Assembly: GCA_025890175.1 (NCBI GenBank)
Contig: JANPYM010000009.1
Location: 1,303,782 to 1,367,781 of the forward strand
Direction of reading: 5' to 3'
Length of the DNA: 64,000 bases
From: Ciborinia camelliae
Lineage: Eukaryota > Ascomycota > Leotiomycetes > Helotiales > Sclerotiniaceae
Shown: positions 20,784-31,314 of the stretch, in pieces
Layout of the letters: every line of letters starts with the position of its first letter
Position numbering within the stretch: position 1 is the stretch's first letter
Program-made: the position numbers and the translations under genes
The notes under the pieces: generated by a model
Told to the model about the DNA's origin: nothing
Seen by the model: the letters and a program-made list of their open reading frames with translations, nothing else
Databases searched by the model: none

Positions 20784-22063
20784 CTAGATCTGCGTTGAAG
20801 TCCCACTGGATCGAACAAAAACAGCCATGCCCTGAGCATTTTCATCAATTCCATCAACGTGTATGGTTTGAAAATCTCGAATCTCCCCTTCGATGTCGAA
20901 GATTGAAACAGCTCCGCTGACTGGAGTGGTGATGTTTTTTACACTCAGGGCAAATAACTTGTTTCCAACAATCTGAAAATCCAGATTGGCTAGGTTCCCG
21001 TTAGTTGAGTAAAAGTTCTCCAGAACATCCCCACTTTCTACATCTACTCTAGCGATGTTATTAAGTCCCCCATCAGTGATAAAACCGTGGCCAGTATCCG
21101 CTTGAACTCGTGCCCAGCATGTGGCGACTTGATTGGTTATGTTGGCTGTCATGAGAGTAACACCAGCGTTATTTACATCAATTGTGAATCCGCCGAAGCT
21201 GAAGTCGGAAATGAAGAGGTTCGAGGTGCCAGGGATCGGATCGGATCCAAAGAGAATTTTGGTGCCACTAGGTGAGACTTTCCTTCCTACCTGGTCGATT
21301 CCATTCTCCGTCACAGGCCAGATGGATAAGAAGTCACTGCTGCTGTTCGATGATGTGACAGTGGCGACTAAAGATAAACCATCTCCTGTAAAGACAACAT
21401 CTGTGAGAAGATGGAGGTCAAAAGTTGAAATCGGGGGTGTTTTTTGATTGTATTCGAGATCGAGAGTGCGTAACTGATCGAATTCGTCTATACCAGCAGG
21501 ACACCAACTAGCGCAAGTAACTCCAGAACGAGTACCAGAATGGCCAACACAAATAGTATTTTGATGAACCGCGATTGAAACAGGGAAATCTCCCGATGTT
21601 TCATAGGTCCCAATCCAACTCAAATCTGTTGGTTTCCAAGGTGAAATTTCGAACATAGAAATAGTATTCGAGCCTGAATTGACGTTGAATAGATACTATG
21701 GATGAAACTTTTAGTGAGTTGCCAATTGCAATACACAGCGCCACAGAACAGATAAGAGGGGAGACTGAAACTTACATTATTTGATATCACAACACTGTCA
21801 GCACTGGAGAGAGCATCCGGGGCCATTGGTTTCCCATTCGCAAAAGTTGCTGTGCCTCCATTACCACCAGTAGGAATGAATGATGGTGGGCCGAGATAGC
21901 CATTTGATCCAAGTGGAGTTGCTACGATTTCGTTCGGTGACTTATTAGTCATGAAGTAAACCGCCTTGGCTTTTTCATCATTGTGGCGACAATCTTTCGT
22001 ACATAATGAATTGACAACTCCAAGAGTCACAACTGCATAGAAAAGGGTGGATAATTGGAACAT
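20784..22063 (-). CDS. Secreted lactonase-like seven-bladed beta-propeller protein
   Basis: Two exons (22063-21776, 21695-20784; GTAAGT donor) give 399 codons. I chose the ATG at 22061-22063 because it is followed at once by a signal peptide (FQLSTLFYAVVTLGVVNSL); the open frame extends further upstream only through leader sequence. The mature protein has the pattern of fungal 3-carboxymuconate cyclase/lactonase-type propellers: VYFMTN, repeated strand segments, NTISMFEI, GDFPVSIAV and C-x-x-x-C pairs. Family members are often secreted. Some relatives open lactones, but most are uncharacterised, so the reaction here is unknown. It is divergent to the catalase; the shared 620-bp promoter contains one exact and one near ETP palindrome, suggesting co-regulation with the cluster. 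Confidence 0.8.
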
Positions 22064-22251
22064 CGAACAAATCTTAATCGAGTAACTTATTATTATATTG
22101 TTGCTTCGTTGATAAAGCATTGATATGTTCGGTGGGGTCTATGATGGGGATAGATCAGAAGTTATATAAATGGACTCAGTCGCACAAACTCACTATCAAA
22201 GCCCAACCTAGCCCAAAATATCATGATATCCGCAGAGGAAGATCGATTTTT

Positions 22252-22262
22252 TCGGAACCCGG
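22252..22262. promoter_or_regulatory. Near-match palindrome in the beta-propeller/catalase promoter
   Basis: TCGGAACCCGG has one mismatch to TCGGN3CCGA and lies 190 bp upstream of the beta-propeller gene start. Confidence 0.5.
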
Positions 22263-22391
22263 TCATAACTACTCGAAAATTTGAGGATAGCTAGTCTTCT
22301 CTTAACGAGTCAAATCGTACTGATGAAACTTCGAGCTTGGAGTCAAAGCTTTGGAAATTTTTAACAACTGTGCAGTGAAAGCCTGAGAACG

Positions 22392-22402
22392 TCGGGATCC
22401 GA
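22392..22402. promoter_or_regulatory. Exact TCGGN3CCGA palindrome in the beta-propeller/catalase promoter
   Basis: TCGGGATCCGA sits roughly midway between the two divergent genes (329 bp and 282 bp from their starts). Confidence 0.75.
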
Positions 22403-22683
22403 ATCGGAACGCTCGATATGAGCTGAAGTCTGGAGGAATGTACTGTTTTTGAGATAGAATCAGGTTCTAGCCTTTATATTTCAAATGGTTGGTTTTCAAG
22501 CGAACACGTGTTTCAACATTCAAGTTCAACTCTCACAACTTCCTGTACGTTGAACCTTTGCAATTGAATCCCGCTATCTTTCGGTATCTAGTCCGGGAGA
22601 CTTTGTAGAAACACCATTTCGTTATATATTCGATCCAATTCGAGAGGTATTATTCAATCGAGATTCACCCACTCAAAGTAACC

Positions 22684-24791
22684 ATGATGGCTTCTCCACA
22701 CTGCAGAGTTGAGGAGCCTCGCTCCTTGATGCTATACTTCTTGTTCGCTCTCTCTATTTCGGCACACGCCTCCAAATATTATGCCCCGGAGTCAGAGGAT
22801 CTTCTTCCTCAAGGGTTCTTAACAGCACCGCCACGATCTAGACCTCCCAAGGGCGAGGACTATTATACTCTACCAAACGGTTAGATAAAACACAAACCAA
22901 GGGATCCCATTTATTAGCTGTCTAATAATCATCAGGATGTCCTATTATGAACCCTCAATCCGCGCAGAAAATTGGCAATAAACGACGTGCCACCCTACTC
23001 ATGCAGGACATCAATCTCGTTGACTCAATAGCTCATATAACCCATGAGCGAACGCCTGAAAGGAAAGCATCTTAGAAGCTTCATAACTGATTATAAAGAC
23101 GTGCTAATACTTTACAGACTTGTGCATGCGAAAGGTGCTGGTGCGTATGGTGAATTTGAAGTGACGCATGATATCACGAACGTTACTAGTCTTGCGTTTC
23201 TCAATCAAATCGGGAAGAAAACCCCGCTTTTTGCCCGTTTTTCAACCGTCGCTGGAGAAAAGGGCTCGGCAGATAATGTCCGGGATGCTCGTGGATTCGC
23301 GTTCAAGATGTACACGGAAGAGGGCAACCTTGATTGGCTCATGTTCAGCGCGGTAAGAGTTTTATTTTTGTATGTCCTAACTTAAATATCATTTTGCTAA
23401 TTTACAATGTCTAGCCGGTGTTTCAAATTCGGGATCCCGCAAAATTCGCATCAGTAGTACATGCTCAGAAGCGAGACCCGAGAACTAACCTTAAAGATCC
23501 TACTATGGTATGTAACTTACTACCCTATCAATAATAACTTCCAGTCACAGTGATTAATTCTTTAACAAATTGTTAGTTCTGGGAGTGTGTATGCCCCAAG
23601 TACTTGCCGTATCCAAAATATTGCTAATTTATATAAGTTATTTCAACCATAATTCCGAGGCCTACAACTTCCTAGTAAGGCTTTTCGGTGGTCAAGGAAT
23701 ACCAACCGCATATCAGTATGCTGATATTTTCGGCATCAATCTCTACAAATTTACCAAGCCAGTTCGATATTTCACTTTCCCCTAAGTTATTTGACATTTT
23801 TCACTAACTGAAAGTCAAGGACGGAACATTTAAGTATGTGAAGCTTCACTTGAAGACAAACCAAGGAACTAGAAACCAAACGCTGGAGGAAGCAGTGAAA
23901 ACTTCTGGCCATGACCCTGATTACTCAACTCGTGAATTATATCAAACAATTGAAAGGGGCAACTTTCCTTCCTGGACGGTCTATGCACAGATTATTGACC
24001 CCTTAGAGGCAGAATCATATCACATAAACGTTTTTGATGCGACTCGTCTTATACCAGAGGAAGACTACCCTTTAATTCCTTTCGGAAAGATTACATTGAA
24101 TCGAAATCCTGTCAATTTCTTCATGGAAGTGGAACAAGCCGCTTTCTCGGTAGCTAACATTGTTCCAGGTTGGGATATATCTCCAGATCCTAGTGAGTTA
24201 GCTTTTATATGCGGGTTCTATTCCAGAGCATTTCCATTGACTATGGATTAGTTCTACAAGTTCGTCTCTTTGCATATGGCGAAACACAACGCTACCGCTT
24301 AGGTATAAACTTCAATCAATTACCCACGAACAGACCGTTCTATTCATATAACCCCACCAAACGCGATGGTGCCAATAATTTTATGAACTATGGAAGCATA
24401 CCCAACTATATACCGAGCACGAATAGCCAGGAAATCATTATGGCCGTTCAAGAGGAGCAATACGCATTTCACGAACAATGGGTTGGAAACGTAACTGTTT
24501 TTGAAAGTTTTGTCACAGATGACGATTTTGTACAGCCTAGGGAGTACTGGCTGTCATTAGCCGATGAAGTGAGGGGGCAGGAGAACATGATCCATAATAT
24601 TGCGGCCAGTTTATATGGGGCAGAAGAAGCGGTGCGCAATACTACATACAGTCAGTATCTTTCTTTTTTTCACCTAAACCTTTATAAGACCAACTTTGAC
24701 GTTTTACATAGCTATTTTCACAACGATCGATCAAAATCTGGGCCAACAACTAAGACAAGAAACTGAAATGATGGTAATTAATGATGCATGA
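22684..24791 (+). CDS. Haem catalase, possibly secreted, with unusual splicing
   Basis: Nine exons (22684-22879, 22936-23062, 23118-23352, 23415-23507, 23577-23584, 23638-23761, 23820-24192, 24252-24650, 24712-24791) sum to 544 codons, standard for a small-subunit catalase. The catalytic His lies in [15 protein letters not shown], the distal-side segment is [16 protein letters not shown], and the haem-ligand Tyr lies in [15 protein letters not shown] hydrophobic stretch ([15 protein letters not shown]) after 15 residues may be a signal peptide. Two oddities: intron 2 begins GA (GAAAGC) instead of GT, and exon 5 is only 8 nt. If the GA donor is not spliced, translation stops within a few codons and the gene is dead. 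Catalase removes hydrogen peroxide, which dithiol redox cycling can produce. An exact ETP palindrome lies upstream. Confidence 0.82.
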
Positions 24792-25587
24792 TGAATAATT
24801 TACGAATCCAGCAATTTAGTAACTTGATAAGGAAGGCGGGTTACTCATATAGGGTGGATGGAGATTGATAATTCCAAGTGCACAATTCTGAGGCTATATA
24901 CATAAACACGCTTTCTTTTGGCAACAAGGAACAAAAGCTGGTGATCGGAGATAAGCCGCAACTTTTTCAGGAGTACCGGAATATGTGCTAAGCCCCTTCG
25001 CTTACTAGCGGCCCGGGGAGAAGGGCTGGTGGGGTGCTTGCCCCCTTTTCTAGGTCAACCGGGAACCAACAATTTAACATTCATTGTCATCTATTGAACT
25101 CTCTTGTTGTTCATTTTAAATAAAAGAAATGTGCCAACTTCTATATCCAATTAGATCAGGGATAGAACGTCCCTTTTGATAGCTCCGTCACAAGCGGGCC
25201 ATGGAGATATGTCCACATAGATGTCTCTTCCTCCACAACACTACACTAACGGCATAGGTTATGGTTATGTTTGTTTCATATTTATTCCTGCAAATTCTAC
25301 CAACTGCTCGAGCAGAATTTATGTGCCATTACTCCTCGAATAATGAAATATTCTCTTTATGAAATTATTTCTCTTCTCTTTATCTTATGTGCATCTCGGG
25401 TGCTACAATAATTGACAGTGTACAGGTATTCATTACAATCTAGCACTACCCAAAGTTGAAACACGTCATATTGAAGAACATGTGTTGCATTTATTACCTG
25501 CAAATACTCTTTCCAAGACTCAAGATTTCTGTCTGGTTAAAATTGTATCGGAATCCAGATAATCTTTTTACAAAATTTGAATTTGAA
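24792..25587. other. Intergenic, no gene seen
   Basis: About 800 bp downstream of the catalase. A GC-rich patch at 25010-25060 stands out from AT-rich surroundings, but I recognise no gene, tRNA or transposon end. Confidence 0.5.
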
Positions 25588-25598
25588 TCGGGGGCCGA
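25588..25598. promoter_or_regulatory. Exact TCGGN3CCGA palindrome upstream of OMT3
   Basis: TCGGGGGCCGA lies about 200 bp upstream of the OMT3 ATG. Confidence 0.75.
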
Positions 25599-25796
25599 GC
25601 ATCGGGCTGAATAATCAACATGGATATCCGTCATCACATGTCTCAATGAGAACCGATTTCATTTATTCCAGATGTCACTTGGCAGAAAACTACCTAGAGA
25701 TGGAAATATAATATGTTGATAAGACAAAACGTGGTCAATATTTTCAATTTCCTCCCCAAAAGAAACTTACAAACCATCTGACTATTCAACCTCATC

Positions 25797-27255
25797 ATGT
25801 CCACATCCAAAGTTTCCCAAACAGAAGATCTCGAAGCACTATTTAATATACTACATGATGAACTTGATAAGTATTTACAATCACTCCGAGCGACTGGACA
25901 AAGTCCACCATCATTGCGAGCCAACTCACCTTCACAAAAGACCGACGCAAATGGCATGGGAGAGATATCCAAGCGGGAGATCACCCAAGCCTGCAATAAA
26001 ATTGCCGCGCTAGTCCATTCACCGTTTGAAAGGATATTTATCGATACAGCAGGTTATGTGTTCTCCGCCATCTCTTCCGTGGCAGTCAGATTGAAGCTTC
26101 ATCATCTAATGTCCGAGAATCGAGATTTTCCAACAAGTTTAGATGAGTTAGCCAAAGCGACGGGAGCCTCGGAAGAACTAATTTGTTAGTTTGGTGAATC
26201 TATCTTCAGTATCTAGATTCTGGAAAGACTTTGAAATTAATTCGAGTTCTATTTGCAGGGCGAGTACTTCGGATCTTGACGCAAAAATTTGTTTTCGAGG
26301 AAATCGCACCGAAGAAATACGTACATAATGCAGCTTCGAAGACCCTTCAAATTCCTGGGGTTGAGGCCTGGGTTGGTTTGAGGTAAAGTTATATTCTACT
26401 TGAAATCTCCTCTTTACTCATTGACTTACTATACAACTTTCTAACATTGGCGGTTTGCAGCACCGATGATATTCTACGAGCTTCTGCCTATCTACTACCC
26501 ATGCTCGAAGAAAACAATTTCAAAATACCAGAGTCTGATGGGAAATGTGCATTTTCCAAAGCTTTTAACAGTAAGAATATTATATTATCTTCTATTCATG
26601 CGTACTATATATACATCGCGAAGAATTACTTGAAACCTCCAATCGCAAAAGCTAACAGCGAATATACTGCCAGTCGAAATGAACCAATTCGAATACTATT
26701 TCTCCAGCGACCCCGAGCGAGGCAGTCGCGCCGCAATCTCCATGTCCGCATTCAACTCCACAACTATGTTCACCGAGCTTCCCTACCCCTTAGAAAAACT
26801 CTCCCCCGGTGCCATCATCATAGATGTTGGTGGAGGAAGCGGGCATTTCTCTGCTACCGTTGCGAAAACGCATCAGTTCATCGTTCAAGACACAGGTGAT
26901 TCTCTTACTATTGGTCAATCTATCGAAGAATACAATTCACTTCCTCTCACTTGGCAAGAAGCCGGATTATTTGATCCGCAGCCCGTGCTTGGCGCCGAAG
27001 TCTACATGATTCGAGCTGATTTTGATTGTGGATACATTGGTACCGGAATGGTACGGTGAGGATAGTTTGCCGTTTATAAATACGATGGATGTGATGGCTT
27101 TGTTGGGGGAGAATGGGAAGCAGCGGACAATTGAGCAGTGGAAGCAGCTGGTCAAGCTGGCAGATGAGAGATTAGATGTGGTGGCCGTTTGGCGGAAAAA
27201 GGAATTGGCGACGGCGGATGCGATTTTGGAGATTAGATTTGTGGGAATTGAATAG
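25797..27255 (+). pseudogene. O-methyltransferase OMT3 lacking its catalytic helix
   Basis: Four exons (25797-26184, 26259-26382, 26461-26570, 26659-27255) carry an O-methyltransferase: a helical N-terminus of about 60 residues, a winged helix, the SAM motif IIIDVGGGSGHFSATVA, the acidic ribose contact FIVQD, then GAEVYMIR. At about 27012 the sequence jumps, out of frame, to VDTLVPEWYGED and a normal C-terminus ending at TAG 27253-27255. The roughly 30 residues between, which should hold the catalytic His and the following helix, are missing. The direct reading ends at TGA 27057-27059. It is therefore a pseudogene by deletion. An exact regulator palindrome precedes it. The last 177 bp fall in the duplicated contig overlap. 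Confidence 0.8.
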
Positions 27256-28794
27256 GGAGTCGGAAGTTTTGTTTCATAATTTCTTCTGTGTGTAATCAAC
27301 TTGCTTAAGCTAGGGATTTGAAATAATGGTCATTTCAAGTTGCATTATTATATCATATGACCTGTGTATGTCATGTTGATTTTCCTATATTATCATCGGT
27401 TATTTTAATATGATATATCGTTTAACATTCGCCCTATTTTGAACATTTTGAGTCATATAGTTGATTATCATTTAAGCGACAATATAAACTCAAGATTACT
27501 ATATTAGAAAATTAGGATGAGGGATTAGGGAATCGGGAGATCGTGTGATTGATATGAAGGTACGGCCCTTTGGGGTTTTCGGTCATATTGGATGATATCA
27601 TTCTATATCATTTGAAATGACCGCCATATCAAGTTTGCAACACTAGCTTAAATGTTTTTGTATTGGAGAATCCACAGTGGGATAAATACTAAAAATGGCA
27701 CACAATTTTGGTTCGACAATTTGCATCCCATGGTAAATATACATCCTTTATCTGCTCGAGATAGTAATAGCCTTGGAGAAGGGGGGGGATTTTATTGACT
27801 ATAATGACAAGCAACAAACAATAGGCAAGCAGTCTTGCATATGAAGATATTTCCAAACTTGATAATTGAGATGATAACTAATAATAATAAGCACCTCCTT
27901 ATCTCCCCCTTCCATCCCTCTTCCCTTTCACCCCCCCTAATTTCCCACCCCTTTAACCCACTCCCCCACCCCTCTCACTGCCTCCCTCCCCTTCATCCTC
28001 TCATACCACCCCCCAATCATCGGCCACCTCTCCATCTCCACCCCCATAAACTCAAACATGTAGGGCATCGCAAAGGGTAAATAAGCGAGATCCGCTATGG
28101 TCGGTCGGTCTTTGAGCGCAATATAGTGTTGTGCTGGGTCCGATGAGAGACGCGCTTCGAGTGTATCCCATTGAGCGAGTACATTTTGGTGGAGTCTGTG
28201 AGAAAGATTGTTAATGGAGGAAGGAAAGGAGAATGGGAATCGAGTGCGGTTATGCGTACTTTTCTATAGTTTTGGGGAGTTTTTCTGCGTGTAGCCTATG
28301 GAAGTATAGCCAGTATTTTGATGTGGCTCTGTGGTTTTCCGGTCTTGTCAGTTATCTTTCTATTCATCTCTGCATCCATCGTAGTTCTTTCCATACCCTC
28401 ACCGCCTCTTTTTACACAATTACCCTTCAAAAAAGGAATAACATACCCCATGCCAGCAGTCTGATACGCCGTCCAACTCAAAACCAATGCCCTCTCAGCC
28501 ACCGTTCTCCCCCTCCATAACCCCTCCGTATCATAAACCTCCGCCAAATACTGCAGACACGCCGTGCTCTCGAATACGTGAAAGATCTCACCCGTAGCCG
28601 GATCACGGTCGCGGATAGTAGGTACATAGCGTTCCGGATGCACTGGCGCATACCATGGCTCGCTAGTTGAGGCAACAACCGAGAGGTCGTAAGGAAGACG
28701 TAGCTCGTGTGCAAGCATGAGGACTTTCATGTAGTTGATATAGGAAGTTTTGTTGGCTGATAGGACGGATGTGAGTAGATGGGGATTGGAAAGG
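27079..28794. repeat. First copy of a 1716-bp duplication, probably an assembly artefact
   Basis: Nearly identical to 28805-30520. By eye the only differences are two homopolymers: eight versus seven G at 27781/29507, and six versus seven C at 28009/29734. This copy ends exactly at the N gap and the other begins exactly after it, which is what unmerged overlapping contig ends look like. Confidence 0.92.
27937..28794 (-). pseudogene. Truncated duplicate of the GliG-like GST (assembly copy)
   Basis: The minus-strand sequence from the gap (28794) to the stop at 27937-27939 repeats the middle and 3' part of the GST gene described at 29662-30747. It lacks the 5' end. The C-run at 28009-28014 has six bases, which keeps the C-terminus in frame (WYERMKGREAV, then a stop at 27937-27939). 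This copy therefore gives the better reading of the true 3' end. Confidence 0.8.
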
Positions 28795-28804
28795 NNNNNN
28801 NNNN
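28795..28804. other. Assembly gap, 10 N
   Basis: Ten undetermined bases, a scaffold join of nominal size. Confidence 0.99.
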
Positions 28805-28981
28805 AATACGATGGATGTGATGGCTTTGTTGGGGGAGAATGGGAAGCAGCGGACAATTGAGCAGTGGAAGCAGCTGGTCAAGCTGGCAGATGAGAGATTA
28901 GATGTGGTGGCCGTTTGGCGGAAAAAGGAATTGGCGACGGCGGATGCGATTTTGGAGATTAGATTTGTGGGAATTGAATAG
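28805..28981 (+). pseudogene. Duplicate of the OMT3 3' end (assembly copy)
   Basis: 177 bp identical to 27079-27255, the last codons and stop of OMT3. It has no start or upstream exons and is explained by the contig overlap. Confidence 0.85.
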
Positions 28982-30520
28982 GGAGTCGGAAGTTTTGTTT
29001 CATAATTTCTTCTGTGTGTAATCAACTTGCTTAAGCTAGGGATTTGAAATAATGGTCATTTCAAGTTGCATTATTATATCATATGACCTGTGTATGTCAT
29101 GTTGATTTTCCTATATTATCATCGGTTATTTTAATATGATATATCGTTTAACATTCGCCCTATTTTGAACATTTTGAGTCATATAGTTGATTATCATTTA
29201 AGCGACAATATAAACTCAAGATTACTATATTAGAAAATTAGGATGAGGGATTAGGGAATCGGGAGATCGTGTGATTGATATGAAGGTACGGCCCTTTGGG
29301 GTTTTCGGTCATATTGGATGATATCATTCTATATCATTTGAAATGACCGCCATATCAAGTTTGCAACACTAGCTTAAATGTTTTTGTATTGGAGAATCCA
29401 CAGTGGGATAAATACTAAAAATGGCACACAATTTTGGTTCGACAATTTGCATCCCATGGTAAATATACATCCTTTATCTGCTCGAGATAGTAATAGCCTT
29501 GGAGAAGGGGGGGATTTTATTGACTATAATGACAAGCAACAAACAATAGGCAAGCAGTCTTGCATATGAAGATATTTCCAAACTTGATAATTGAGATGAT
29601 AACTAATAATAATAAGCACCTCCTTATCTCCCCCTTCCATCCCTCTTCCCTTTCACCCCCCCTAATTTCCCACCCCTTTAACCCACTCCCCCACCCCTCT
29701 CACTGCCTCCCTCCCCTTCATCCTCTCATACCACCCCCCCAATCATCGGCCACCTCTCCATCTCCACCCCCATAAACTCAAACATGTAGGGCATCGCAAA
29801 GGGTAAATAAGCGAGATCCGCTATGGTCGGTCGGTCTTTGAGCGCAATATAGTGTTGTGCTGGGTCCGATGAGAGACGCGCTTCGAGTGTATCCCATTGA
29901 GCGAGTACATTTTGGTGGAGTCTGTGAGAAAGATTGTTAATGGAGGAAGGAAAGGAGAATGGGAATCGAGTGCGGTTATGCGTACTTTTCTATAGTTTTG
30001 GGGAGTTTTTCTGCGTGTAGCCTATGGAAGTATAGCCAGTATTTTGATGTGGCTCTGTGGTTTTCCGGTCTTGTCAGTTATCTTTCTATTCATCTCTGCA
30101 TCCATCGTAGTTCTTTCCATACCCTCACCGCCTCTTTTTACACAATTACCCTTCAAAAAAGGAATAACATACCCCATGCCAGCAGTCTGATACGCCGTCC
30201 AACTCAAAACCAATGCCCTCTCAGCCACCGTTCTCCCCCTCCATAACCCCTCCGTATCATAAACCTCCGCCAAATACTGCAGACACGCCGTGCTCTCGAA
30301 TACGTGAAAGATCTCACCCGTAGCCGGATCACGGTCGCGGATAGTAGGTACATAGCGTTCCGGATGCACTGGCGCATACCATGGCTCGCTAGTTGAGGCA
30401 ACAACCGAGAGGTCGTAAGGAAGACGTAGCTCGTGTGCAAGCATGAGGACTTTCATGTAGTTGATATAGGAAGTTTTGTTGGCTGATAGGACGGATGTGA
30501 GTAGATGGGGATTGGAAAGG
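28805..30520. repeat. Second copy of the 1716-bp duplication
   Basis: It starts at the first base after the N gap and matches 27079-28794 with the two homopolymer differences noted there. It contains the OMT3 3' end and most of the GST gene. Confidence 0.92.
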
Positions 30521-30747
30521 GGAGGAAAGGAGGGGATACCTTTGACGACGAAGATTATGGGTTTGCCATTGTAGGCTAAATCCCCAGATTGCACTTTGGG
30601 GTAAGTATATTCAACCGTAACGGCATCTTTCTTGCTGGAGTCAGTGGTGTTGAGCTTTTGTGATTCGGTGTTTTTGTTGTCTTGCTCTATCTCCAAGGTA
30701 TTCATTGTGCTTGCTTGCTCCTGGCTTTGGCTTCGGTGTGAGATCAT
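29662..30747 (-). CDS. gliG: GliG-like glutathione S-transferase
   Basis: Exon 1 runs from ATG 30747 (an alternative ATG at 30705 is equally plausible) to 30173; a 251-bp intron follows, then the last exon 29921-29662. It has a thioredoxin-fold N-domain (INYMKVLMLAHELRLPYD, RYVPTIRDRD) with FESTACLQYLAE as the glutathione-binding segment, then an all-helical C-domain. GliG-type enzymes add glutathione to the diketopiperazine in ETP sulphurisation. In this copy the C-run at 29734-29740 has seven bases and shifts the last codons; the overlapping contig copy has six and stays in frame, so the gene is probably intact. A possible extra intron (30539-30483, 57 bp, length divisible by three) would remove an N-terminal linker. 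Confidence 0.8.
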
Positions 30748-31101
30748 TTAATCAAGAGTCTATTTTTCAACTAAAAGCTCCAAGGACTTTACAAAAACGT
30801 ACCAATTATAAGACTAAGTATATTCGTAATCGTAATCGTCTTCATTTGGAAAGTCCGATGAAGAATAAAGAACATCTCTAGGCACGCATCACAGGCGGGC
30901 AAGACAAAAGCCGTTGTTTCCATACTCCGGCATTACATTTCGGAGCTTGTCTACTTGAGCTAGCTAAAGCCCTCGGACTTTTTGTCGGATTCAAGAGCTT
31001 CCAATTTACCGGTTAAAACCAAGATTCATATGAAAACTGCTCGGAGAGTAAATAGTATGACCAAAAAATGAATTCACCGGACCCCGGCTTTGGTGATACA
31101 G

Positions 31102-31149
31102 TCGGTACCGATGATTGATATCCCAGGTGATGCATGTTTCGGTTACCGG
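31102..31149. promoter_or_regulatory. Cluster of near-match palindromes upstream of P450-3 and GST
   Basis: TCGGTACCGA at 31102-31111 has the right arms but a 2-bp spacer. TCGGTTACCGG at 31139-31149 has one mismatch. CCGGACCCCGG at 31077-31087, just outside, keeps the CGG-N3-CCG core. They lie 165-240 bp upstream of P450-3 in the divergent promoter shared with the GST. Confidence 0.5.
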
Positions 31150-31314
31150 TAGTCCAAGTTGCATAGCACAACATACCATACTGGGGAATCACTTGGAGGC
31201 TAGGGGTTTCGATGGAAACTAAATATCAAGATTAAAAAGTGGATAAATATTTGCAAGCCACTTACACCTCGGTTCTTCATAGTTCGCCAACTAGAACTTT
31301 TCAAGTCGAACAGA

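Noticed and set aside
27079..30520. True tandem duplication of the GST gene and OMT3 tail
   Set aside because: Both repeat boundaries coincide with the N gap and the copies differ only in homopolymers, which fits overlapping contig ends.
31102..31111. TCGGTACCGA as an exact regulator site
   Set aside because: The spacer is 2 bp, not 3, so it is listed only as a near-match.
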